From the NCBI RefSeq assembly GCF_001895005.1, contig NZ_BCXH01000004.1:62001-126000 (forward strand): a stretch of 64,000 nt of DNA. The letters run 5' to 3'. This document shows positions 33,709-41,854 of the stretch, one piece after another. Below the pieces are notes generated by a model. The model did not search any database and was not told the DNA's origin. It saw nothing but the letters and a program-made list of their open reading frames with translations. Source of the DNA: Rhodococcus yunnanensis NBRC 103083 (GTDB lineage Bacteria; Actinomycetota; Actinomycetes; Mycobacteriales; Mycobacteriaceae). The position numbers and the translations under genes were made by a program. Every line of letters starts with the position of its first letter. The first letter of the stretch is position 1.

Positions 33709-35253
33709 CTATTTTTTCCCTGCCCTGCGAAAACTGGACGTCCGACTGAAATTGATATCACCGTCGACTTTGCTTCCCTGAGGATGATCGAGGACGCCGG
33801 GTTGAGCCTCGGGTCGTCGAGGGAGGAGGGTCGCACTGATTGCCGCACCGAGAAGGATGGCGGACGCGACTCCGAATGCGATGGCATATCCGTGTGTGAC
33901 GTCGCTAACGGTCGGTGTTTCTTCGCCAACCAAGTTCGTATGAGCAGCTGCCACGATAGTAAGGGCGGCAAGTCCAACTGACCCGCCTAGCTGACGGGTT
34001 GCGTTGGCGAGACCGGACACCACACCCGACTCGTTCGGTTTCACCCCCCAGATTGCGGTGGCGGCAGTAGGCGCAAGGGCGAGACCGATCCCGAGAAAGA
34101 CCGCCAGCCCTGGCATGATGACCGCCCAACCGATGGAGGACTCAGGGGTCAGTTGCGTGAGACCAGCGAAGCCGCACGCAGAGATCAACGCGCCTGTGAC
34201 AATGAGGCGACGCGCGGGCACACGTCGGCGGAGCAGTTTCGACGCGCCCTGCGCACCGACCACAGTCGCTGCGGCAAAAGGTACGAAGGCGAAACCAGCT
34301 GCGACTGGCGAATACCCACGGACGCCTTGGAGGTAAAGGGAAACGAAGTACAACACCGAGAAGAATCCTGCGCCGAGTAAGAACATGGTCGCGTTGGCAA
34401 CTGCCACGGCGCGTCGGCGCAGGATATGCAACGGTAAGAGCGAATGTGCGGTGACTTTCGACTCGATGACCAGGAATACCAGTAGTAGCACGAGACCAGA
34501 CGCGACCGAAATTATGGCTTTCGCATCGAACCCCGCTGCCTTACCGGACTCCACCAGTCCGTAGACCAACACGATGAACCCCGCGGTCGCCGTCACACTG
34601 CCGAATACATCAAGTCCGCCTCCCGGCGAAACCATGTCGTTTCGCAGATAAACGATGGCAAGCACCGCGAGTAACAGCCCGACTGGCACGTTGACCAGTA
34701 ATACCCAACGCCAGGAGAGTAATTCGGTGAACACACCTCCAAGTATTGCGCCGATCGCACCACCTGCAGCGCCCATCATCGTCCACGTCGCGATTGCCTG
34801 GGTCTGCTTGGGTCCCTCGTCGAACGTGGTAGTGATGATGGCCAACGTTGCGGGCGCTAATATGGCCCCGCCAATCCCTTGGATCGTGCGAGCGACGATC
34901 AGCGCGGTGGCGTTCGGTGCCAATCCACCGGCCAAGCTCGCGAGGGTGAACAGTGCAAGGCTGACTACGAACATCCGTTTGCGGCCGAACAGATCCGAAG
35001 CACGTCCACCGATGAGCATGAAACCCGCAAATGTCAGTGTGTATGCAGTGACAACCCACTGTAGATCTTGCTCACCGAATCCAAGGGAAGCCCGGATACC
35101 CGGCAACGCCACGTTCACGATGGATACGTCGAGCACAACGATCAACTGTCCGACGCACGCGAGCGTGACCAATATCCACTCCGGACCGGATCTGTTGCTG
35201 CCGTTCCCGATCGGATGTATCGATTCTGCGGAGTCAACGCCCGGCTTGCTCAT
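33709..35253 (-). CDS. MFS drug:H+ antiporter, DHA2 (14-TMS) family
   Basis: 514 residues with about fourteen transmembrane helices. Family motifs: LDVSIVNVALPGIRASLGFG in TMS1 (motif D1), GGRASDLFGRKRMFVVSLAL (motif A), and RTIQGIGGAILAPATLAIIT (motif B/C region). It would export amphipathic drugs by proton antiport. The ATG at 35253 is chosen because upstream in-frame sequence to 35469 is hydrophilic and unlike the family. It is divergent from an HxlR regulator with a GGTAA-G-TTACC palindrome between them, suggesting direct regulation. Confidence 0.92.
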   Translation of the reverse strand: MSKPGVDSAESIHPIGNGSNRSGPEWILVTLACVGQLIVVLDVSIVNVALPGIRASLGFGEQDLQWVVTAYTLTFAGFMLIGGRASDLFGRKRMFVVSLALFTLASLAGGLAPNATALIVARTIQGIGGAILAPATLAIITTTFDEGPKQTQAIATWTMMGAAGGAIGAILGGVFTELLSWRWVLLVNVPVGLLLAVLAIVYLRNDMVSPGGGLDVFGSVTATAGFIVLVYGLVESGKAAGFDAKAIISVASGLVLLLVFLVIESKVTAHSLLPLHILRRRAVAVANATMFLLGAGFFSVLYFVSLYLQGVRGYSPVAAGFAFVPFAAATVVGAQGASKLLRRRVPARRLIVTGALISACGFAGLTQLTPESSIGWAVIMPGLAVFLGIGLALAPTAATAIWGVKPNESGVVSGLANATRQLGGSVGLAALTIVAAAHTNLVGEETPTVSDVTHGYAIAFGVASAILLGAAISATLLPRRPEAQPGVLDHPQGSKVDGDINFSRTSSFRRAGKK

Positions 35254-35492
35254 TGGTTCCGTCAACTGAATTCTCCGATCGAATTGTGTCCGCGCTGCTC
35301 GATCCGGCACGGCGCGCCCTGGGTTCGAAGATTGGGTGAAGCTCTCGGTGCACAGACCGATGACGACGTCTACTCGCGGAGTTGCTGTCCGCCATGGCGT
35401 TACGACGGTGGTCTTGTTTGCCCCATGCAACGACGATATGACATTCACGGAATATTCGTAAGTAGCCACAATTTAGTGCGCAGCTCACTTCT

Positions 35493-35503
35493 GGTAAGTT
35501 ACC
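35493..35503. promoter_or_regulatory. GGTAAGTTACC palindrome, HxlR operator candidate
   Basis: A perfect 11-bp dyad ending 3 bp before the HxlR start codon. It would overlap the 5' end or promoter of that gene. A related half sequence CGTAAGTAGCC lies at about 35457-35467, closer to the MFS side. Confidence 0.5.
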
Positions 35504-35506
35504 GGA

Positions 35507-35845
35507 ATGCCGGATGACTCGAAGGAACTGCTCCGCCGTGACTGCGCAGGCCGAACCCTGCTCGATCACATCACCGGCAAGTGGGGAATACAGGTCCTCA
35601 CGTCATTGAAGAACGGTCCGCTACGCTTCCACCAAGTGAGGGCGCTCATAGACGGTGTCAGCGACAAGATGCTCACCCAGACGTTGCGGACGTTTGCCGA
35701 CGATGGCCTGGTCGAGAGGACCGTGATCCCCACCTCACCGCCTTCGGTGGTTTACCAATTGACCAACCTCGGCGTGGAAGCAACACGAGAACTGGATCCG
35801 TTCCTGCGATGGGTACGAAGAAGCGTCGCTGGCGATGCCGGATGA
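35507..35845 (+). CDS. HxlR-family transcriptional regulator
   Basis: 112 residues, a small winged-helix dimer-forming regulator. Diagnostic motifs: LLDHITGKWGIQVLTSLKNG, PLRFHQVRALIDGVSDKMLT, QTLRTFADDGLVERTV and PPSVVYQLTNLG. It is divergent from the DHA2 exporter, and an operator-like palindrome abuts its start. Some HxlR members sense quinones or electrophiles through cysteine; the only Cys here is Cys13 near the N-terminus (RRDCAGRTLLD), a position compatible with sensing. IS481 debris begins 25 bp after its stop. Confidence 0.93.
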   Translation: MPDDSKELLRRDCAGRTLLDHITGKWGIQVLTSLKNGPLRFHQVRALIDGVSDKMLTQTLRTFADDGLVERTVIPTSPPSVVYQLTNLGVEATRELDPFLRWVRRSVAGDAG

Positions 35846-35869
35846 CGCGGTCCCAGTCGAACCGATCCA

Positions 35870-36921
35870 TATGACTGTCAGCTGGTTGTTCTTCGCGGGG
35901 AGGTTATGGACGGTGAGTCGCTCGATGGGTGACTTGCCGTCGATGCCTGTGTGGTCTGTGGTGATTGTAGTGATGGACCCAGTCTTGGTAGGTCGCAGCG
36001 CGGGCTTCGTCGGAGAGGTAGGTGTGGGCGTAGGCCCATTCCTGGTTGAGGGTGCGGTTGAATCGTTCGACTTTGCTGTTGGTCTGCGGCCGGTACGGTC
36101 TGGTTCGTTTGTGCTTGACATCAGGACCCAGCGTTTCTGCGAATAGCTTTGAACGGTAACAGGATCCATTGTCGGTGAGGACGCGCTTGATGGCGATGCC
36201 GTGGGCTGCGAAGTACGCCTTGGCGCGTTCGAAGAATCCCGAGGCTGTCTCTTTGCGTTCATCGCCGAGGATCTGGCGAGTACGCCAGCCGGCTGTGATC
36301 GTCGACGGCGTGGTGGATGAACGAGTACCCGCGGCCGTGTTTGTTGTTGTGGCGGTTGCCGATCGTGCGTCCGAGCTTGCGGTGCCCACCGCCGTCGGGG
36401 ATCCGACCGAGTTTCTTGATGTCGATGTGAATCAGATCCCCGGGCCGTTCGTGCTCGTAGCGCCGGGCCGCGGGTCAGCGTACTGCCAGTCCGGTGTTCT
36501 GGTCGAGGTGACGCAGTAGCGGCATCTGGTAGCGGCGTAGAACCGCTCCGACGGTGCTGTGTGCAAGGTGCAGGTGGTAGGCGATGCGGTGTGGTCCCCA
36601 GCGACGGAGAAAGCGCAGGTTGACGATCCGACGTTCGGTGCGTGTTGGAGTCCTGCCCGGACTGCGGTGCGGTCTGCTCGAACGGTCGACCATCGCCTGC
36701 AGGCCGCCGGCGCGGTAGCGGTCGGCCCATTTCTTGGCTGTGGTGGGTGAGCATTGGAATCGTTCGGCGGCCCGGCGGATCGACCAACCGTCGTCGACGA
36801 TCGATGTCGCGAGCTTCAGTCTCCCCTTCGGGGTGAGCAAGGCTTTAGCGTGGGACGCGAGGACCTCCCGGTTGTCGGTGCAGTTGTGGTAACCACACCG
36901 ATACCGGAGGTCCTCACCCAT
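35870..36921 (-). pseudogene. IS481-family transposase, three inactivating lesions
   Basis: From the ATG at 36921 the frame encodes the N-terminal HTH (RLKLATSIVDDGWSIRRAAE, RFQCSPTTAKKWADRYRAGG) and linker to an in-frame TGA at 36475-36477. It continues as YEHERPGDLIHIDIKKLGRI (first catalytic Asp) and HAVDDHSRLAYS. A frameshift near 36290 leads to TASGFFERAKAYFAAHGIAI, VLTDNGSCYRSKLFAETLG (second Asp) and RPYRPQTNSKVERFNRTLNQ (Glu). Another shift near 35970 gives the natural end GIDGKSPIERLTVHNL. It is a dead copy inserted directly behind the HxlR gene. Confidence 0.88.
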
Positions 36922-37256
36922 CTATCGATGACACGCCGTCCACAACGTCCCTGGCCATTACAGCTAGCGCAGGAACTGGGGGAGCGGTTCGACGATGCGG
37001 GTATGCGCACGATTTGGAGGATTGGGAGATCGGCACTCGCACAATCGCTGTACCGGTGCGCGTCCGGGGGATGCAACGACTCGCACTGACTATTGCAGCA
37101 CCGCGAGCGCGGCTACGAATGGCCGGGACAGTCCGAGTACAGCATCACGCGAACGTGAGCTGGTCCGCAGACTTCGTGCGGCCTCAATCGGCCTCCAGGT
37201 AGGACTGCAAACGCGGTACTTAGCGCGGGACCCTAGGTCGCACTTGCTGGGGGATC
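36922..37256 (+). other. 335-bp region with a possible coding scrap
   Basis: No intact gene. The plus strand contains a natural-looking stretch (LQLAQELGERFDDAGMRTIW, RIGRSALAQSLYRC) ending near 37089 whose family I cannot name. It is probably a relic cut by the IS481 insertion. Confidence 0.3.
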
Positions 37257-37757
37257 GTGAACCAGGCCTCGAGTAGAATCCGAAAGTTCGTTCTGAGTAG
37301 TGGCTTTCGCCTCGAGAACCTTCGCGAGACCGCGAAACTGGTCGAGGACGTCGGAGGTTCGATCTTCACCCACCAAGCCGATGTTGGCAGCCTGGAGCAA
37401 CTCGTGGAGGCACAGGGGATCGGTCTCTCGGCGTTGTGCCGCATTGACATCGCGGTGGCGGATGCCGGTTTCATCTCGGGAGGACCGACCGGTGATCTGT
37501 CAAAGCAACAGTGGCAGGACGTCATCGGCGTCGACCCCGACGGTGTGTGGAAGACATGTGAAACCGTGTTTCCTGAGATACGGCGTGCAGGTACCGGGGA
37601 ATCGATCGTAGTAATCAGCTCCACGGCCGGCCGGGGGACTGCTGATCAATTTCTCGAACGAGTAGATCGCGACCTCGTGGACTTGCACGTGAGCGGTCGG
37701 AATTCGGCTGTCGTCCGGGGTCTGCTGGTTGGAGCGAGTGCGGCGGTATCGGCCTAA
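37257..37757 (+). pseudogene. short-chain dehydrogenase (SDR) remnant
   Basis: The frame encodes the middle of a classical SDR resembling mycofactocin-dependent types: RETAKLVEDVGGSIFTHQAD, VGSLEQLVEAQGIG, RIDIAVADAGFISGGPTGDL (NNAG-type motif), SKQQWQDVIGVDPDGVWKTC and SIVVISSTAGRGTADQF, which contains the catalytic-Ser segment. The N-terminal TGxxxGxG cofactor loop and the YxxxK active site are both missing, and an upstream bit (LASRTFAR) sits in another frame. The product cannot be an active oxidoreductase. Confidence 0.7.
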
Positions 37758-37824
37758 GTGCCAACGAGCTTTGACTCACTGGCATTCGTGATCCGGTGAT
37801 GCGGGAGCGGACTGCGCCGACCGG

Positions 37825-38247
37825 CTACGGAGCGATCCAGGATCCCCGTCCGGGCAGGAAGGTAATGCCGGGGGTGACGGCCACCGTAGCGCTGATGTTG
37901 CCCGACCCCGTGAATGTCGCTGGCGCGCCGATAACTCCACTGCTCTTCCATTGACCGGAAGCGCCGGTGCTGTGGTTCGTCCACGAGAGTGTGCAGTAGC
38001 AATCCAAGCTGGACGAGAAGCGAGAGAACCCTGGTACTTCCGCATCGGTGGTGGCCGACAAGGATTCGTTCACGAAGGCGTCTTCGCCGGACGACCCAGT
38101 GCCGGTTACAGCCACTACGGGGGAGAACACAGTCCTGGTGACCGGCGCCGCTGATGCGTTCGGGGCAACGGCGATCGCCACCGTGACAGCTCCCGCGAAA
38201 AGAAGTGCAGTCGCCCGTGTGATCCGACCACTCGTTGCCCTAGTCAC
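37825..38247 (-). CDS. secreted protein of unknown function (140 aa)
   Basis: A Sec signal peptide (TRATALLFAGAVTVAIAVAP ending NASAAPV) is followed by a ~105-residue beta-rich domain with one close Cys pair (DCYCTLSW) and a Gly/Ser-rich composition, ending GRGSWIAP. The segment STGASGQWKSSGVIGAPATF recalls surface or porin-associated proteins of mycolic-acid bacteria, but I cannot name a family. It is leftward, 110 bp downstream of the 835-aa secreted protein gene, and possibly in its operon. Confidence 0.65.
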   Translation of the reverse strand: MTRATSGRITRATALLFAGAVTVAIAVAPNASAAPVTRTVFSPVVAVTGTGSSGEDAFVNESLSATTDAEVPGFSRFSSSLDCYCTLSWTNHSTGASGQWKSSGVIGAPATFTGSGNISATVAVTPGITFLPGRGSWIAP

Positions 38248-38357
38248 AAAAGTCTCCCTTATTGGAAGCTACGATTCGTAGCCCTAGTCCATACCGTTCG
38301 GTCGGCAAGTTACGCGAAGGATACCACGATCGCGACCGGGTACCCGCCGCACCTGCG

Positions 38358-40865
38358 TCAGCCCAGGTTGCACTTCCGTGCGGTGTGATCGACTTGGTGA
38401 ACCGTGGTTCCGAAGTATCGGGGACTCATGAAGTCGTACAAATTTATCCCGAGTTGTCCGCGCGCAGTACCGAACATGGTGCCGGCCAGGTCGGCGGATA
38501 TGTGGCTGGAGTCCGACGACAGTCCTGAGGTGTCAGGGTTTTCCCTCGTGAAGAACATGTTCCACACAATCGGCTGGCCTGAACCGTCGAAGTTCCACAC
38601 CGAGCGCATCTGGGCGATCTGCGGCAATCCTCTCCACGGGCTGCGCTGTTCGTATTCGTCGATGAGGTCCTCGTAGATCGCGCAGGTGAGACCACTGGCG
38701 TCGCTCGGGCCGGACGGTGGGCCGGTGCCGCGCATCAGCCAGGGAAAAGCAATGGGAACAAGGGTTTTCAGAAACGTCGTCTTCAACCCGTCGGACAGCG
38801 GTGAGATGACATCTGCGGGATTGGGCGGCAGTGCCCACCGACCTGCGTCGATTTCCGCCTTCGCCGCTGTGAGTTTGCCGTAGTCGGACACCATCACCAA
38901 GCCGACCGACGTGAAACCGTAGGTGGCAGCGCGCAAGGACTCCGAGAGTTGGGACGAGAGTTGGTCCGCGCGTACACGGATCTTGTTCGCGAGCGCCGAG
39001 TTTCCGCTGGGCCCGGTGAACGGGGCGACCAATCCCCAGATCGTGGATATCTGCCCCCACACAGCCTTCAACTCAGGAATGGCGAACGTAACGTAATTCA
39101 TCACCGTGGACACGGATTTGAGGCCGTCGGCCACCACGTTGGGCCCGGGCGGGGGTGCCACCGTGTTCACGGCGTCGTCGCCGATCTTCTTGATGTTCAA
39201 CATGGGATCGGTACCGCCGATGGACAGGGCTTGCTGCAGACCGACGTAGTAGTTTCGGACTTCGATGAACCCGCGGATCTCCTGGCGTAGCTGGGTCAGT
39301 GCGGTGTTGAATTGGTCCTCGGTGAAGGTCCTTTCCGGCCCAGCAGACGGATACGTGACCTGCGTGAGCGCAGTGTTGATCGGATCCCAGGATCCCAGAA
39401 AGTCGTTGCGATACTGGAATCGGACGTCGCACGCCGCGGAATCGGCTGTGGTGCAACCTCGGACACCTGCTCGCCAGCCGATGTACTGTTCTGCGGCGCG
39501 GTCGATGGCGGGGAAGGTCGGAGCAGATGTCGAACCACCCTGGTAAGGCGCCTGATACATGATCTTGCTCTGCAGGAGATCGACATCGCCGAGGGCCCCG
39601 GACGCCATCGGCCGATACGAGAAGTCGTGACTGCGCGTAAGCAACCCGACCGACGGTCCCGGCTTGCCCAGCAGCGTGCCGACCTCCAGCGGAGATGCGG
39701 ATGGATCGGCGCTGCCGAGGAGGGTGTAGTCGCTGGTGCCGTTCAGATTGAGGAAGGCCAGGCGTGAGCCGCCCATACGAAGGATGGCGTCGGCTCCCTG
39801 TTGCCAACGTGCCGAGGGAACGGGTTTTCCGAAGCTCTGAACGAACACCAGATACGGACGGCCGGCGTTGTCCACTTCCTTCGACACTGCGTCGAGATCC
39901 GCGCTCAGTTCCTGATCGCCGACAGGGTTGCCGGTCACCACATTGGCGGAATAGGCGGGTTCGAGAGTCTGACTGTCGAACGCCTGGATACGGAAGCCGT
40001 CCGATCCTGGCGCGGTGGTCGGATAGGTACGGTCGCCGATCGCTACCGTCACGGTCGAACCGCTGCTCTTGTTGCTGGAGTACTCGACCGGTGCGGGCGG
40101 AGTGAAGTCGTACCAACCGCCTGCGATCGAGTTCCATCTGAGCAGTCCGGTGATATCGCCGCCTGCCCGATCGCCGGGCTCCACAGCGACACGGGTGTAG
40201 GCGACGCCTTCGACTGCGGCAGTTTTGCCGATCATCGAGAACGGTGCGCCGAATTCCATCCTGCCCAGGTCGTTCGTGCTCATCGGCGTCCCACCGAGTG
40301 CCCGAACGAGACGGCCGAGCGCGGGTTCGCGGCCAGCGTTGCGCACACCGTTGAATCCGCTGACGACGACGATCGTGTCGTTCTTGTTCTTGAAGTTGTC
40401 GACGATTCCGGTGAAGGAGTTCAGCCCGTTGACGTCGTTCGGCTGAGTGCCCGATTGGAGGAGCCCGCCGGTCTTCGCGTCGAGTACGGCGATGAGCAGG
40501 TTCTGGCGGTCGGTGGTAGCGGGCATGGCAACGCCGTTGACGACGATGGCGCCCTGAGGGTTGTCGGACAGCGTCTCGATCGGGATACCGAGAACCGATT
40601 CACCCCTGTTGGGGGACAGAAGCTGCAACCCGCCGTTGGGGGCGGTGGTGTCCGGTCCCGACGAGCCACTATCCGACGAACCTGTCCCGGACGAGCCCGT
40701 GTCGGAGGAGCCGGTGCCCGACGAGCCGGTCGACGGCAGTTCGAAACCCGGTATCGGAAAAGGGAGTTCCTGCGCGCTCGCAGTTCCTGTAGTTGTCACC
40801 GACAAAGCCGACGTGGCTATGACCAGTGCCAATGCCATGGCACGTGTGATGCGGGCTCGAGACAC
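38358..40865 (-). CDS. large secreted protein with ILEI-like N-terminal domain (835 aa)
   Basis: The signal peptide ends near GTASAQELP (cleavage after ASA). A low-complexity spacer made of GSSGTGSSDTGSSGTGSS-type repeats follows (about residues 46-75). The next domain contains RQNLLIAVLDAKTGGLLQSG and NFKNKNDTIVVVSGFNGVRN, which resembles the interleukin-like EMT-inducer (ILEI/FAM3) fold; this is a tentative match. The ~500 C-terminal residues have paired cysteines (GCTTADSAACDV) and helical stretches of unknown fold. It is exported and probably surface-associated. It is divergent from another secreted protein gene; two TGCAA-N5-TTGCA sites lie between them. Confidence 0.75.
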   Translation of the reverse strand: MSRARITRAMALALVIATSALSVTTTGTASAQELPFPIPGFELPSTGSSGTGSSDTGSSGTGSSDSGSSGPDTTAPNGGLQLLSPNRGESVLGIPIETLSDNPQGAIVVNGVAMPATTDRQNLLIAVLDAKTGGLLQSGTQPNDVNGLNSFTGIVDNFKNKNDTIVVVSGFNGVRNAGREPALGRLVRALGGTPMSTNDLGRMEFGAPFSMIGKTAAVEGVAYTRVAVEPGDRAGGDITGLLRWNSIAGGWYDFTPPAPVEYSSNKSSGSTVTVAIGDRTYPTTAPGSDGFRIQAFDSQTLEPAYSANVVTGNPVGDQELSADLDAVSKEVDNAGRPYLVFVQSFGKPVPSARWQQGADAILRMGGSRLAFLNLNGTSDYTLLGSADPSASPLEVGTLLGKPGPSVGLLTRSHDFSYRPMASGALGDVDLLQSKIMYQAPYQGGSTSAPTFPAIDRAAEQYIGWRAGVRGCTTADSAACDVRFQYRNDFLGSWDPINTALTQVTYPSAGPERTFTEDQFNTALTQLRQEIRGFIEVRNYYVGLQQALSIGGTDPMLNIKKIGDDAVNTVAPPPGPNVVADGLKSVSTVMNYVTFAIPELKAVWGQISTIWGLVAPFTGPSGNSALANKIRVRADQLSSQLSESLRAATYGFTSVGLVMVSDYGKLTAAKAEIDAGRWALPPNPADVISPLSDGLKTTFLKTLVPIAFPWLMRGTGPPSGPSDASGLTCAIYEDLIDEYEQRSPWRGLPQIAQMRSVWNFDGSGQPIVWNMFFTRENPDTSGLSSDSSHISADLAGTMFGTARGQLGINLYDFMSPRYFGTTVHQVDHTARKCNLG

Positions 40866-40963
40866 GAACGGCTCCTCGGATACAGCGACAGAGAGAAAAA
40901 GGGCGCACGTCAGTGGCAGGGTGGCTCGACCACCGACGCGTGAATACGCAGCCTAAAAAGCAA

Positions 40964-41018
40964 GTGCAATGTTTTTGCATGCGCGGCGCCACCCGATCCC
41001 TATGCAAAAACCTTGCAC
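40964..41018. promoter_or_regulatory. paired TGCAA-N5-TTGCA operator-like sites
   Basis: TGCAATGTTTTTGCA (40965-40979) and TGCAAAAACCTTGCA (41003-41017) are two dyads 38 bp apart centre to centre. Including the outer bases (40964-40980 and 41002-41018) they also form a 17-bp inverted repeat of each other with one mismatch. They lie between the divergent starts at 40865 and 41099 and probably bind one regulator that controls both secreted genes. Confidence 0.65.
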
Positions 41019-41098
41019 ACGAGGACGACCCTGAGCCGACGCACTCGCGCCATGTCCGTCCCCGCGATACCGCGGTCGTCTCCTGTAAGGAAATGTCG

Positions 41099-41710
41099 AT
41101 GATCTCTCGATTCCGAAGACTTGCCGCCGCAGCAGCGATCGGTGCCGCACTCTCCACCGGCGTGATTGTCCCTGCCGCCACGGCGTCGGCCGAGCCACTG
41201 GAGCTCACGGCACACATCCAACGCTTCAACATTCACATCAGGACCCCCGACGGAGGTGCGGGCGGCGCGCACTGCGTGAAGAACCAACCCTTCGGACGCG
41301 ACGGCAGTCGGTGCAACGCCGGCGGGTACTTCGACGACAGCTCACCAGCCGGCTTCAGGAACGTAGCGGGCGGGGTCGTCTACGACAGTGACGGCAAGGG
41401 CGGCACGTACCTGCAGTTCTATACCGTCGACGGCCAGGTGTTGGAGGGAAACATTCCGGGTCGTGGTTCCGCCGACTTCACGATCGCGAACTTCGTGTCA
41501 CCGGCCTTCGGAACCTTGGCGCGGGGTGGGCAGAAGCTCTCGCTGAACGTCGTGACCACGGACAACACTCAGACCACCGGAGACCGGTGGTTCGATTTCT
41601 ATCTCAGTGGCAACCTGGTGGTCACCACGGTGGTCGGTAGCGATCAACCCGGAAGCATCTTCGACGACTTCCTGGATTCGATTCGAGGAGCATTCGGCAG
41701 CAGCGAGTGA
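41099..41710 (+). CDS. secreted protein of unknown function (203 aa)
   Basis: The ATG at 41099 has AAGGAA six nt upstream and is preferred to the ATG at 41093. The signal peptide (MISRFRRLAAAAAIGAALST... PAATASAEP) is cleaved after ASA. The mature protein has two cysteines (HCVKN, RCNAG), then a beta-rich region (TYLQFYTVDGQVLEGN, DRWFDFYLSGNLVVTTVVGS) and an acidic C-terminal helix. Family not recognised. It is divergent from the 835-aa secreted protein and is followed by a large regulator gene in the same direction. Confidence 0.7.
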   Translation: MISRFRRLAAAAAIGAALSTGVIVPAATASAEPLELTAHIQRFNIHIRTPDGGAGGAHCVKNQPFGRDGSRCNAGGYFDDSSPAGFRNVAGGVVYDSDGKGGTYLQFYTVDGQVLEGNIPGRGSADFTIANFVSPAFGTLARGGQKLSLNVVTTDNTQTTGDRWFDFYLSGNLVVTTVVGSDQPGSIFDDFLDSIRGAFGSSE

Positions 41711-41854
41711 ACCGTTGCCGTGACTCCGGCCGACGGTCGACGACGAGCAAGATCCGAAAGCCGAATTCTCGTCGAAAAATGAACTCCTGGTTTGTTTCTC
41801 GCACACGGCCTGTGGATACGACGCTGTGCGATCCGCTGTGCTTACATTCATGGC

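Noticed and set aside
35735..36787. 350-codon leftward frame
   Set aside because: Mostly an off-frame reading of the broken IS481 transposase and of the HxlR gene; only its short C-terminal IS481 segment is natural.
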